DNA of 35,332 bases from Dethiosulfatibacter sp. (GCA_019084435.1 JAHRFV010000186.1:1-35332), one strand, 5' to 3'; positions 14,897-23,942 are shown, counted from the first letter of the stretch. Program-made: numbers and translations. The notes: a model not told the origin generated them from the sequence alone.

Positions 14897-16942
14897 GTGA
14901 CGAAAAAATATAAAAGTGTAATAGGAATATTCCTTGTTATAGCAGTGTTTTTTGGTTCTTTAACTGTATATGCCGATGATAATGCTGATACGGGCGCAGG
15001 TGATACCAGCAATGCACTTGATGGTAAAGGGTTTTACCGTGGAAGTGAATATCTGTATAAAGTATCTGCATATGTTGGTTTGTCAGACCAAGCTGACAAG
15101 AATACAAACTTAAGCTCAGATTGGAAAATGATTGGTTCAAGGCCTATATACGTAAAGCCATCCAACTTTTCAATGCCACCAAACGTCTTTTGGGGTATTG
15201 AAAATAAAGTGAATTATCAAGAGGGAAATGCTTTAACACCTAATAACAGTCCAATCATAGTTACTGACAATCCACCACCAATACCAATTACGAATGGGGG
15301 TCATATAGGCTCTGTAAAATCCTATTTTGGAGATGTAAATACACTTGATATGTTTATAAATTATTTTGCCACTCAAAAAGGAACTTCTAGAGAAGGTCTA
15401 GTTGAAAACATAAGTTTTACTATTGAAGGTGATAAAAAGTTCTGTCCCACAGAAGAAATCCTGCCCATTAAAGTTGATGGTCAATATCAGAACAAAGTAC
15501 CATGGCTGATTGTTTATGAACCTGTGATTATTTCATATCTAAAAGACCGTACAACCACATTAGCCTTTACTGCCACAGAATATGCCTTAGCTCAAAAGCT
15601 AGGTTATTTTAATTTTAGGGGTGGAGCTGATGGGCAGTATATTTCAGGGATGACCCATTCTGATTTGCCAAATTCCATTTTTTTAGAAGAAAGTTGGTTT
15701 GGTTATCCGGTAACGTCGGCACTTCCTGATAATGAGTATTGGGATTTAGATCGTATCATAGCAGGCGGGGGTTGGGGTATGCGTCTATTAAAAGCAAATG
15801 CTGTCAATGTAGTTGAAAATGATACAGAGTATGACTATGAGTATCGTGTTGACACAGATGTTATTACTTCAGTTCGAATTTACGCAAGTGATGACATAAC
15901 ACCCGATAACCGTCATGAAAGTGAAGCTGCCTATAACAATCCAGTTAAAAATACTGCCACTGTAACCATCAGTGCCAATGGCTATTCGAAGAGTACAGAG
16001 GTTGTTATTCCAGACGGCGGTTCAGAACTGGTTTGGCTTAAATGGCATACTCCAAGTGTACCTGGTGATGTAACAATTCAAGTAAATGTTAGTGGGAATA
16101 GTGCAGCTAAAATTGATGGAACAAGTCGAAGTGCTACTTTAATTGGTAAAGTTGTAGATTTAAGCTTAAGTGAGCCACCAAATCCAACTGCCAATGACCG
16201 GAATGATCATTTTACGCTATCAAGTATTCCAGTAAAAGCAGAGAAAACTACAGCTAACTGGGGCGTGTATGATTGTAACTGGATTCCTAAATGGGTATGG
16301 CATCCAAAATGGGAATGGGAATCTGATTGGCAAAAAGATTATTATACCTATCATCATTCTGGTGGATGCAGAGATACTGATGGTGATGGAGATGATGATT
16401 ATTGTCCAGGGCACAGAAGATATCGCTGGGTTGATCGAGGTGAGTGGGTTGATAATGGTCACTGGGTAGATGAAGGACACTGGGAATATGATTATACGAA
16501 CTATAGTGCCAGTCTCACAGGGTCGATGACATTAAAGCCAGATGAAAAATCGCCAACCGCTGACGGAGAGGTTATGAAATCCGGATATGGTGTTAATATC
16601 AATGTTTCAACCTATCCTACAACAAATGCACCAAGTTCTCATGTAACCAATGCTCAAAATGCTATTACCTATTTCCCAGAGTTTTATTATGATACTTACT
16701 GGAGGTTACTGGATGCAAAGGGTTATGGGGAATTTGCTTTCAAGGAAAATAAGTATTCAACTTTTGATAACCGAGTCCATTTTTCTCCATTGTGGTTTCC
16801 GGATGGTAGGTACAGTGTTTATGCTGAAATAATAGATATGTGGACGCCAGACGGTATGCTTAGAATTAATTTAAATGACGATGTGACCATTGATGGAGAT
16901 TTATATATGGATTGGCACATCGGTCCGAAAAGGAGTGAGTAA
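14897..16942 (+). CDS. Large secreted protein with Trp-rich and Asp-rich segments
   Basis: A protein of about 681 residues with a clear signal peptide (VIGIFLVIAVFFGSLTVYA, then DDN). The start is most likely the GTG at 14897, 6 bases after GGAGGA; an ATG at 14891 abuts that site. The middle (about 350-430) looks like an Ig/CARDB-type beta domain. Around residues 455-535 lies an unusual stretch with many tryptophans (WVWHPKWEWESDW), a DTDGDGDDD acidic loop resembling a calcium-binding DxDxDG motif, and short repeats of the type WVDxGxW. No LPXTG sorting signal is seen. The location next to pilus and C40 hydrolase genes suggests a secreted adhesin or pilus-tip component. Confidence 0.65.
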   Translation: MTKKYKSVIGIFLVIAVFFGSLTVYADDNADTGAGDTSNALDGKGFYRGSEYLYKVSAYVGLSDQADKNTNLSSDWKMIGSRPIYVKPSNFSMPPNVFWGIENKVNYQEGNALTPNNSPIIVTDNPPPIPITNGGHIGSVKSYFGDVNTLDMFINYFATQKGTSREGLVENISFTIEGDKKFCPTEEILPIKVDGQYQNKVPWLIVYEPVIISYLKDRTTTLAFTATEYALAQKLGYFNFRGGADGQYISGMTHSDLPNSIFLEESWFGYPVTSALPDNEYWDLDRIIAGGGWGMRLLKANAVNVVENDTEYDYEYRVDTDVITSVRIYASDDITPDNRHESEAAYNNPVKNTATVTISANGYSKSTEVVIPDGGSELVWLKWHTPSVPGDVTIQVNVSGNSAAKIDGTSRSATLIGKVVDLSLSEPPNPTANDRNDHFTLSSIPVKAEKTTANWGVYDCNWIPKWVWHPKWEWESDWQKDYYTYHHSGGCRDTDGDGDDDYCPGHRRYRWVDRGEWVDNGHWVDEGHWEYDYTNYSASLTGSMTLKPDEKSPTADGEVMKSGYGVNINVSTYPTTNAPSSHVTNAQNAITYFPEFYYDTYWRLLDAKGYGEFAFKENKYSTFDNRVHFSPLWFPDGRYSVYAEIIDMWTPDGMLRINLNDDVTIDGDLYMDWHIGPKRSE

Positions 16943-16947
16943 TAGAC

Positions 16948-18177
16948 ATGGCAATAGATCCAGCAACACTAAAGGTAGTAGCAAAGGTTGCTACAACAGT
17001 TTTGTCAGATGAAAAGGGCAGGCGAATCATTTTGATTGCCTGCCTTGTTCCATTTATTATCATTCTATTAGTATTATCCTCGCCATTTGCCATCTTTTTT
17101 TCAATACTTGGTGGTCATGACGAAACAGTATCGGTCATCAGCATCTTGAATGAAATGAAAGAAGATTTTAAATATAGCATTCAGCAGGAGCAATCAGATT
17201 CTTCCGCTGATTCAATTAAAATGATAGTAATGGGAAGTGAAGACGGGACACTCATTGATAATTCAGAAGATGTATTGATTGCTTTTGCTGTGAAATATAA
17301 TGTGACAAAGGTTGATGCTGAGCAGATTGCCGTGTTATCTGATAGGCAAGTCGAAAAGCTTAAAAAAGTCTACTGGGATATGAATGTGATTAACACTGCT
17401 TATAAGAGTTCATCAAAAGAAGTTGAAGTCACGACAACCAATGGCAAGGGAGAGCAAGTTACTGAGACTAAAACAGTTACGACAACCACTAAAATTATTA
17501 CCATTGACAGTTTGACAGCTGAAGATATCGGTGAAATATATGGATTTGATGATGTGCAGAATCAGATGATTGCTGAAATGCGGCAAAGTGGTTATGGTGT
17601 ATTGATGGCATCAAGTAATGTCAAAACGTTTTTAACTAGGGAAGAAATTAATGCGATACAAAGTTATATCCCTGAAGGTGTAACCATCGAAAGTGAAAAA
17701 GTTGTTCAAGCAGCACAAAGTTTGGTTGGAAAAGTAAATTATTTCTGGGGTGGAAAAAGTCTAGCCATCGGATGGGATGAGCGCTTTGGAACAGATATGG
17801 AAGTAACTTCACCGGGAAGCTCATCTACAGGCACAATACGTCCTTTTGGTTTGGATTGTTCAGGGTTTGTGACTTGGGTATTCGTGAATGCAGGATTGCC
17901 TGCTGAGTCCATTGAATCAACCATTGGCCATGGCACAACAGCTCAGTGGAATGTATCGACAAGTATTCCTGCGAGTACAGCAATGTTAGGTGATCTTGCT
18001 TTTCTTGCAACACCAGGAACAAGAAAGGTCAACCATATTGGTATCGTTGTAGGCAGAAATGATGACGGACAAATCATGGTCATTCACTGTTCATCAGGTG
18101 CTAACAACGTTTCAATATCAACAGCAGAAAGTGTTGGTTTTCTATATTATAGAAGACCAGCAGTTCTAATCAATTAA
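16948..18177 (+). CDS. NlpC/P60 (C40) cell-wall hydrolase of the transfer system
   Basis: A 409-residue membrane-anchored peptidase that would cut peptidoglycan peptides to let the transfer apparatus cross the wall (VirB1-like role). One membrane helix lies at about residues 28-55, followed by a linker with a Thr-rich VTTTTK stretch and then the NlpC/P60 domain (about 255-405). The catalytic Cys is C304 in LDCSGFV, with H363 in NHIGIVVG and H380 in VIHCSSG as the likely partners. It resembles the CD1108-type proteins of clostridial elements. It starts after AAAGGAGTG, 5 bases after the previous gene. Confidence 0.88.
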   Translation: MAIDPATLKVVAKVATTVLSDEKGRRIILIACLVPFIIILLVLSSPFAIFFSILGGHDETVSVISILNEMKEDFKYSIQQEQSDSSADSIKMIVMGSEDGTLIDNSEDVLIAFAVKYNVTKVDAEQIAVLSDRQVEKLKKVYWDMNVINTAYKSSSKEVEVTTTNGKGEQVTETKTVTTTTKIITIDSLTAEDIGEIYGFDDVQNQMIAEMRQSGYGVLMASSNVKTFLTREEINAIQSYIPEGVTIESEKVVQAAQSLVGKVNYFWGGKSLAIGWDERFGTDMEVTSPGSSSTGTIRPFGLDCSGFVTWVFVNAGLPAESIESTIGHGTTAQWNVSTSIPASTAMLGDLAFLATPGTRKVNHIGIVVGRNDDGQIMVIHCSSGANNVSISTAESVGFLYYRRPAVLIN

Positions 18178-18193
18178 AGTCGGGAGGTTAAGC

Positions 18194-18838
18194 ATGAATC
18201 CAGTATTACCAATTATTATGATTTTATTATGTGCTATTGCAGGAGCAGTAGCCTTTTTCTTTTTAAAAAGACCAATTCAATTAAAGACGAATGAAATATC
18301 AGAAAAACAAAAAACAGCACAAGAATTTGTTAACGTAAAAGATATTCATGACAGATTTCTATACACGAGAGATGGCCAGATTATCGCTTATATTAAGATT
18401 CATCCCATTAGCATAGATTTATTTTCAGACAGTGAAAAAGAACAGATTTCAAAGGTTTTAACAGCCGAATTATCTAGTGTTCAGAAACCCTTTAAGTTTC
18501 TGGCAGTCTCAAGACCCGTAGATATTACACCACTTGTAAATGAGTACCAAAGCCTTTTGTCAGAAACCACAGACCAAAAGCAAAAAGAACTTCTCAGAAA
18601 TGAAATCATGGAAATCAGTAACTTTGCCACTAGTGGAGAAGTTATCGAAAGGAACTTCTTTATTATGATATGGTCTAAGTATAAAGAGGGAATAGAGCAG
18701 GAGTTAATGAAGGAATGTAAAGAGATGATACAGAAATTTGAAAGTGCGAATATATGTTGTGAGATAATAAAAGAACAGGAAATTGTAAGATTATGTAATT
18801 TGATTAATAATCCGGCTTATACACACTTAGAAGGCTAA
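18194..18838 (+). CDS. Transfer-region membrane protein, possibly C-terminally cut
   Basis: A 214-residue protein with one N-terminal membrane helix (VLPIIMILLCAIAGAVAFFFL) and a cytoplasmic alpha/beta domain containing FLYTRDGQIIAYIKI and LNxxNNPAYTHLE-like C-terminal residues. It resembles the N-terminal domain that precedes VirB4-type ATPases. In this window the VirB4 gene lies 3.1 kb further on, separated by the sce7726/sce7725/RES unit. The protein ends abruptly after HLEG, and I suspect the cargo insertion replaced its last residues. It starts 5 bases after GGGAGGTTAA. Function in the transfer complex is inferred from position. Confidence 0.6.
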   Translation: MNPVLPIIMILLCAIAGAVAFFFLKRPIQLKTNEISEKQKTAQEFVNVKDIHDRFLYTRDGQIIAYIKIHPISIDLFSDSEKEQISKVLTAELSSVQKPFKFLAVSRPVDITPLVNEYQSLLSETTDQKQKELLRNEIMEISNFATSGEVIERNFFIMIWSKYKEGIEQELMKECKEMIQKFESANICCEIIKEQEIVRLCNLINNPAYTHLEG

Positions 18839-18907
18839 AAACGGTTCCCTTAAACACTTTGAATATCAAAGCTAAAATAAGAAATCTGGCATTATAACAA
18901 ATAATGA

Positions 18908-18936
18908 TAGAAAAATCAATCAAAAATTGATATACT
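18908..18936 (+). promoter_or_regulatory. Promoter of the sce7726 operon with a dyad in the spacer
   Basis: TAGAAA (18908-18913) and TATACT (18931-18936) are 17 bases apart. ATCAAT-caaaa-ATTGAT (18915-18931) is an inverted repeat lying across the spacer and the start of the -10, a natural place for a repressor. The -35 is weak. Confidence 0.4.
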
Positions 18937-18971
18937 AAATTTGAGAGAGATTGGAAAAGGAGGCGAAGAGA

Positions 18972-19832
18972 ATGACAGATAACAAAACAAACGTATTGAA
19001 TCGCGTATTTACCCGGAATACTCTTCGTCAGTGGATTGGGTTAAAAGCTGAAAACACCTATGTATCGGTTGTCAAGCGTTATACAGAAGACCCTGAAAAA
19101 AAGAAGAATGCTGAGCTGATTAGTGAAATATATTCAGAACTAAAGAAAAATTATAGAAATGAGTATTTTTATAAAAATACCTTGCTAAACAAGCTACTTT
19201 TGGGGGTCCATAGCGTTAATACCACCACTGCCCTGACAGAGATTCCTGTAGCAAAATCAAAAGCTGATTTTGTTTTAATAAATGGGAAAGCTGTAGTTTA
19301 TGAGATAAAAACTGAGCTCGATAATTTTGAAAGACTGGAAAGTCAACTTAACGATTATTACAAATCATTCAATTATGTGGCAGTAGTAACATATAAAGAA
19401 AATTTAAAAGCCTTGATGAAAAAAATGGAGCTAGTACAAAAACCAATAGGTATTTATGTTTTACAAAAAAGTGGTAGATTAAGTACTGTTAGAAAACCTG
19501 AAGAGTATAATAATTCTTTGGATGCTAACATAATGTTTAAAATTTTAAGAAAACCTGAATATGAAGCAATTCTATTAAAGCAATATGGTGAAACACCAAA
19601 TGTATCTCAATTTAGATACTATACTGAATGTAAAAAGATGTTTCTAAATATTCCAATTTCAAAGGCGCATAGCTATGTTATAGAGCAATTGAAAAAAAGG
19701 AATAAGATTGTTAAAGAAGATTTTGTTAAAGTACCTTATGAGCTGAAATTCTTAGCATATTTTATGGAGTTAAAAAGTGAAGATTATTCAAGGCTCAACA
19801 TATTTTTAGAACAACAATTTGAAGGGGGATAG
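18972..19832 (+). CDS. sce7726-family protein, predicted PD-(D/E)XK nuclease
   Basis: A 286-residue protein from the ATG at 18972, 8 bases after GGAGG. I recognise the sce7726 family, usually paired with sce7725. The centre carries a nuclease-like core: E90 in LTEIPVAKSKADF, D99, then a beta hairpin to E111-I-K113 (VVYEIKTELD), and Q125 in ESQLNDYY. This E...D...ExK...QxxxY pattern is that of PD-(D/E)XK nucleases. The N-terminus is helical and basic; the C-terminus holds a KNIPISKAHSYV-like region and a helix near residue 240. A predicted DNA- or RNA-cutting effector of a defence unit. Family call firm, enzymatic role inferred. Confidence 0.75.
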   Translation: MTDNKTNVLNRVFTRNTLRQWIGLKAENTYVSVVKRYTEDPEKKKNAELISEIYSELKKNYRNEYFYKNTLLNKLLLGVHSVNTTTALTEIPVAKSKADFVLINGKAVVYEIKTELDNFERLESQLNDYYKSFNYVAVVTYKENLKALMKKMELVQKPIGIYVLQKSGRLSTVRKPEEYNNSLDANIMFKILRKPEYEAILLKQYGETPNVSQFRYYTECKKMFLNIPISKAHSYVIEQLKKRNKIVKEDFVKVPYELKFLAYFMELKSEDYSRLNIFLEQQFEGG

Positions 19833-19835
19833 GGA

Positions 19836-20762
19836 ATGTATTTACCATATTTAAGAGGGAGACAATTCGAACTGATAGCATTACGGGAATTAGTAGAAAA
19901 AGAAGTATTAAGTGAAAAGGTTATTCCAATAATTGAACCTGTTAAATTATCTTCTACACTTATTAAAACAATTACTAAATATAAAGAAGAAGATAGAGTT
20001 TTGTGCATAATTGCAAACCCACAGGTTGGTGGTTTTTACGATGATTATCAAGATTCCAAAAATGAAAAACTGGTGGAACAGTTTAATAAAGAAATAAGTG
20101 AAACAGATACTTTATTATTTGCAAAAATCTTAAAGCCTAAGGATGCTTCTGCAGAAGCATTTATTGAAAAACATGGTAATAGCATGATTACAATTTGTAC
20201 GAATAAAGACGCTATAGCAATACACGAGAAATATTTTGCCGATCAAGATGTGAAATTTAACTTAATTCCTGATGATAGTGGTTTTCGAAGGAAAATACGA
20301 AGTAATCGCGTTATGCTAGATGACAAATTTAACAAACTTGAGAGGAATACTGATTATAGTAAAATTGATGATGAACCTTTTTCAGAAGATCATTTGTTTT
20401 ACTTAGAGGATGGTTACAAAGGTTTTGCAGATTATTCAGTCGTAGGGAATGAATACAGTGACACTGGATTTGCTCCATATGCAGTAGCCATTCATATTGT
20501 TTACTTTGCAGATGACGACAGCTTACGCGTTAAGCATTTTGTATCTGATTCAAATGATGATATAAGTGACCCAGCAGGCAAATTTAGAGAAGCTCTTTCT
20601 AAGTTAGTAGAATGGAATCAGACTATGAGACTTAATACTTTGGGAATGATGGAATTTGAAGATTTATATAAAAGAGAAGCGTATCCGGGGCTTGGCACTG
20701 TAAAGAAACTATCCATTATGCATCATTTTGAACTATTAGGAAATTACTTAGACAAGGAGTAA
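19836..20762 (+). CDS. sce7725/beta-family protein
   Basis: A 308-residue protein starting 3 bases after the sce7726 stop, with AGGGGGATAGGG before the ATG. The N-terminus (MYLPYLRGRQFELIALREL, then KVIPIIEPV) is the signature of sce7725/T4-beta-like proteins. The family is made of alternating beta strands and helices, compatible with a TIM-barrel-like fold, and other visible landmarks are IIANPQVGG and an aromatic DDGYKGFADYSVVG loop. No nuclease or ATPase motif is apparent. The tight coupling to the predicted nuclease gene suggests a target-sensing or inhibitory partner; that role is inference. Confidence 0.75.
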   Translation: MYLPYLRGRQFELIALRELVEKEVLSEKVIPIIEPVKLSSTLIKTITKYKEEDRVLCIIANPQVGGFYDDYQDSKNEKLVEQFNKEISETDTLLFAKILKPKDASAEAFIEKHGNSMITICTNKDAIAIHEKYFADQDVKFNLIPDDSGFRRKIRSNRVMLDDKFNKLERNTDYSKIDDEPFSEDHLFYLEDGYKGFADYSVVGNEYSDTGFAPYAVAIHIVYFADDDSLRVKHFVSDSNDDISDPAGKFREALSKLVEWNQTMRLNTLGMMEFEDLYKREAYPGLGTVKKLSIMHHFELLGNYLDKE

Positions 20763-20766
20763 CAAT

Positions 20767-21855
20767 ATGATATTTTGTGAAAAGTGTTTTCTTGATAGTG
20801 AAATAATACCGATCATTCATGAATGCGATGAGATTGGAGAATGTCAAATTTGTCATTCCAAAGATGTATACATATATAATACGGATAAGCATGATGAATT
20901 GACCAATTTATTTGAAGATTTTATCAGTATTTTTACACCGGCCGTACTACTGCCAGATAATTTCCCAAAATCAGAAATTAAGATGCTGAAAAGTGAACTT
21001 TTTTCAAACTGGAATATTTTTAATCAACGAACTGAATCAGAAATATATAGCATTGTAACTGAAATTTGTAAAGAAAGATATGATTATAACCCAGAGATTT
21101 TTAATAATCCAGTCGGCTTAAAGGAACTATATGAAGCTGATTATCTAGAAGAACATTCGCTATTAACAACCAAAACTTGGGAAGGTTTTGTTGAGTCATT
21201 AAAATCTAAAAATAGGTTTCATACACATTATATCAATTTACAACTACTAGATAAGTTTTGCTCATATATTCGTAAACCCTATAAAAAGGGAACACTTTTT
21301 TATAGAGGGAGAATATCTGATGAAAGTGGATATTTAAAAGATGATATGGGTGCACCTCCAAATGATCGTGCATCTGAGGGAAGGGCAAACGCCAATGGCA
21401 TTAGTTGTCTATATGTAGCAGATTCTATCGAAACAACACTCCATGAAGTTCGTGCAGGAGCTTTTGATTATGTTTCAATTGGTACATTTGAATTACTTGA
21501 AGATATAATTGTTGTCGATTTAAAGAGGATAAATCTGATTAGCCCGTTCATTTATGGGCTAGACTGTAGGGAACATGCCATAAATAAAGAACATTTAAAT
21601 AAAATAAATAATGAGATGGGTAAAGCTCTTCGAAGAAGTGATAGCCCTCTTGATTATGTTGCGACACAGTATATTTCAGACTTTATAAAGAGTCGTGAAC
21701 ACGATAATAAAGCTGTATACGCTGGTGTTGAGTATAAAAGTGTTATGAATGAAACGGGATATAATCTAGCGATATTTGATGAATGTTTATTCAAGTGTAC
21801 TGATGTGGAAGTCTATGCAATAAAAAATATCACTTATAACAAACAGAAAATCTAA
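20767..21855 (+). CDS. RES-domain protein with N-terminal zinc ribbon
   Basis: A 362-residue protein, ATG 7 bases after AAGGAG. Residues 1-30 hold a zinc-ribbon-like pattern: C4-x-x-C7 and C26-x-x-C29, with H30. A helical domain (about 40-170) matches what I recall as the HEPN/RES N-terminal domain. The RES domain follows (about 172-350) with R180 in FYRGR, R206, Y216 in CLYVAD, E227 in TTLHEVR, and a late QYISD. These match the Arg, Tyr, Glu and Ser positions of RES toxins that degrade NAD+. If active it would be a growth-arrest or abortive-infection effector. No Xre antitoxin is adjacent; the two upstream genes may control it. Confidence 0.8.
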   Translation: MIFCEKCFLDSEIIPIIHECDEIGECQICHSKDVYIYNTDKHDELTNLFEDFISIFTPAVLLPDNFPKSEIKMLKSELFSNWNIFNQRTESEIYSIVTEICKERYDYNPEIFNNPVGLKELYEADYLEEHSLLTTKTWEGFVESLKSKNRFHTHYINLQLLDKFCSYIRKPYKKGTLFYRGRISDESGYLKDDMGAPPNDRASEGRANANGISCLYVADSIETTLHEVRAGAFDYVSIGTFELLEDIIVVDLKRINLISPFIYGLDCREHAINKEHLNKINNEMGKALRRSDSPLDYVATQYISDFIKSREHDNKAVYAGVEYKSVMNETGYNLAIFDECLFKCTDVEVYAIKNITYNKQKI

Positions 21856-21895
21856 TATGTATATGTATTAAGTATATTAGAAAAATAAAAATCTT

Positions 21896-21933
21896 AGCTT
21901 TAGCAAATCATATCGATTTGCTAAAGCTTTTTT
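21896..21933 (+). terminator. Strong intrinsic terminator of the sce7726 operon
   Basis: AGCTTTAGCAAATC (21896-21909) pairs perfectly with GATTTGCTAAAGCT (21915-21928) around a 5-base loop, followed by a T-run to 21933. It ends the three-gene cargo operon. It lies only 20 bases before the virB4 start, so virB4 has no room for a promoter after it. Confidence 0.9.
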
Positions 21934-21953
21934 ATTAGGGAGGTAGGATTCAA

Positions 21954-23765
21954 ATGAGACAAACAGATATTATAAAAAACTCACTACTCAACATCATCAC
22001 CCCAATCGGTCTTGAACTAAAAAGAAACAGCCTAATAATCGGTGAAAACACAGGACGGATCTACGGCATCGTAAAGTATCCGCAGAAAGTTGATTATGGA
22101 TGGTTAGCTAAAATTACTAACATCCCGGGAACAGTTGTCGGTATCACTTTTATTCCAATTGATAACGGAGAATTTATATCAGGATTATCAAAGAGCGTCA
22201 TTCAAAACAGGAGTGCAGCTGAATCAGTAAAAGATCCGTTGGTTAGACAAAGAGCGGAACAAGCAGCAATTGATGGCGAAAAAATCATGCTGCAAATTGA
22301 CAGAGAAGGGGAAACAGTTGGAACTATGATTATTTCCATTATGGCGATAGCAAGGGAAGAAAACAATTTTCAAAAGATTTGTAGAAAGACAGAAAGCATC
22401 ATAGCTACAGGCAAAGCAAAATTAAGAATTATGGCTAATCTACAAGAACAAGCTTTTAAAAGCATTGCCCCATATTACACCCTCGATGAAGCCATTGGAG
22501 AAGTCCTTAAAAGGGTCATTCCAATGAGTAGTTTTGTTGGGGGTTTTCCTTTTTCATCTTCTGGTTATAATGACGGTACCGGTTACTATTTTGGAAGAGA
22601 TAACACTGGCGGTCTTGTTGTTCTTGATCCATGGAAAAGGGGCAATGACAGAACCAACACAAACTTTACTATTATGGGTGTGGCGGGCGTGGGAAAGAGC
22701 ACTGTCGTTAAGCATATTGCCCTTTCGGAGTATATGAAGGGCACAAAAATTATCTTCATTGATCCAGAAAGAGAAATGAGAGAGTTATGTATGGCGCTTG
22801 ACGGCGATTGGATCAATGCTGGTGGAGGAACCAATGGTAAAATTAATCCACTTCAAATAAGACCTACACCAGTGGATGACGATGATAAATATTATAAGGA
22901 TGAAGGCAATGGTATGGGAGACATGGCTATATACATGAAGAACCTAGAAATCTTCTTTAGTCTCTATTTACAGTCAATTTCAGATAAGCAAAAAGCTATT
23001 CTTAAAAATACACTGATTGAGCTGTATAATAACTTTGGCATCCATTGGGATACAGATATCAATAAGTTATCCAATGAAGATTTTCCAGTATTTCTTGATT
23101 TATATAATCTTTTGAAAGAAAAGATAAAGGATAAATTGATATCACCAAATGAACAAAATGAATATGAAGAACTGGCGTTACTGCTTCAAGATATTGCTCT
23201 TGGTAGTGACGCTTTTTTATGGAATGGAAAAAGTTCAATCGAGATCAATACAAGATGTATTTGTTTAGATACCCATGATCTTCAAAATACCAGTGACAAT
23301 ATTAAAAGGACTCAGTACTTCAATATCCTTACATGGTGCTGGCAGCAGATGAGCTTAGATAGAACTGAACCAGTGTTACTAATCTGTGATGAAAGTTATC
23401 TCATGATTGACCCCAATGTACCACAGTCTTTAGTATTTCTTAGAAATGTTGAAAAAAGAGCAAGGAAGTATGAAGCAGGGATAGCCATCATCTCACACTC
23501 AGTCGTTGATTTTCTAGATCCTAAAGTCAAAATGTATGGACAAGCTTTATTAGATATCCCGGCGTATAAGATATTGATGGGCTGTGATGGCATGAACTTA
23601 ATTGAAACAAAACAGCTTTTTAATCTTACAGATGCTGAAGAACAGCTTTTAGCTCAGAAGAAAAGAGGGAACGCACTGGTTATGATTGGATCAAAAAGAC
23701 TTCATGTTAATTTTCAGATTCCTGATTATAAATTCAATTTCATGGGAAATTCCGGAGGAAGGTAG
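21954..23765 (+). CDS. virB4: VirB4-like conjugation ATPase
   Basis: A 603-residue ATPase that powers assembly and transport through the type IV secretion channel. Walker A is GVAGVGKS (242-249); Walker B is VLLICDESY with D479-E480. The N-terminal domain contains GRIYGIVKYPQKVDYGWL, similar to the CD1110-type VirB4 proteins of clostridial elements, and a conserved IIFIDPEREMREL strand follows the P-loop. Length is normal and no lesion is seen. It has a good GGGAGGT site before the ATG. It should be co-transcribed with the upstream transfer genes, but a strong terminator now separates it from them. Confidence 0.92.
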   Translation: MRQTDIIKNSLLNIITPIGLELKRNSLIIGENTGRIYGIVKYPQKVDYGWLAKITNIPGTVVGITFIPIDNGEFISGLSKSVIQNRSAAESVKDPLVRQRAEQAAIDGEKIMLQIDREGETVGTMIISIMAIAREENNFQKICRKTESIIATGKAKLRIMANLQEQAFKSIAPYYTLDEAIGEVLKRVIPMSSFVGGFPFSSSGYNDGTGYYFGRDNTGGLVVLDPWKRGNDRTNTNFTIMGVAGVGKSTVVKHIALSEYMKGTKIIFIDPEREMRELCMALDGDWINAGGGTNGKINPLQIRPTPVDDDDKYYKDEGNGMGDMAIYMKNLEIFFSLYLQSISDKQKAILKNTLIELYNNFGIHWDTDINKLSNEDFPVFLDLYNLLKEKIKDKLISPNEQNEYEELALLLQDIALGSDAFLWNGKSSIEINTRCICLDTHDLQNTSDNIKRTQYFNILTWCWQQMSLDRTEPVLLICDESYLMIDPNVPQSLVFLRNVEKRARKYEAGIAIISHSVVDFLDPKVKMYGQALLDIPAYKILMGCDGMNLIETKQLFNLTDAEEQLLAQKKRGNALVMIGSKRLHVNFQIPDYKFNFMGNSGGR

Positions 23766-23774
23766 GCGATTATT

Positions 23775-23942
23775 TTGAAGAAGAAACTTGTCATAGAACT
23801 TATGATTTACATTGTTATCGTTGTTATTGGCATTATCATGCTATTCATGTATGAACCAAAGGAAGTGGATATTGTACTGCCAAAAGATTTTCAAATTGAG
23901 CAGGAGGGAGGTGTAAATGATGCTTTTGTACCTATCGAGTAA
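23775..23942 (+). CDS. Small membrane protein between virB4 and tadZ-like gene
   Basis: A 55-residue frame from a TTG at 23775, preceded by GGAGGAAGGTAGGCG. It has a basic start (LKKKLVIELM), one long hydrophobic helix (IYIVIVVIGIIMLFM) and an acidic tail. It overlaps the next gene by 26 bases; both use the same GGAGG region. It was found by reading the gap between larger genes. A single-span accessory protein of the transfer or pilus machine is plausible; the start codon is uncertain. Confidence 0.5.
   Translation: MKKKLVIELMIYIVIVVIGIIMLFMYEPKEVDIVLPKDFQIEQEGGVNDAFVPIE

Larger units (their letters stand above)
18839..21933 (+). mobile_element. Cargo unit inserted between transfer genes (sce7726/sce7725/RES)
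   Basis: A self-contained block of three genes with its own promoter and strong terminator, interrupting the order of transfer genes between the 214-residue membrane protein and virB4. No transposase, target-site duplication or terminal repeat is visible, so the mechanism of arrival is unknown. Boundaries are approximate. Confidence 0.5.
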
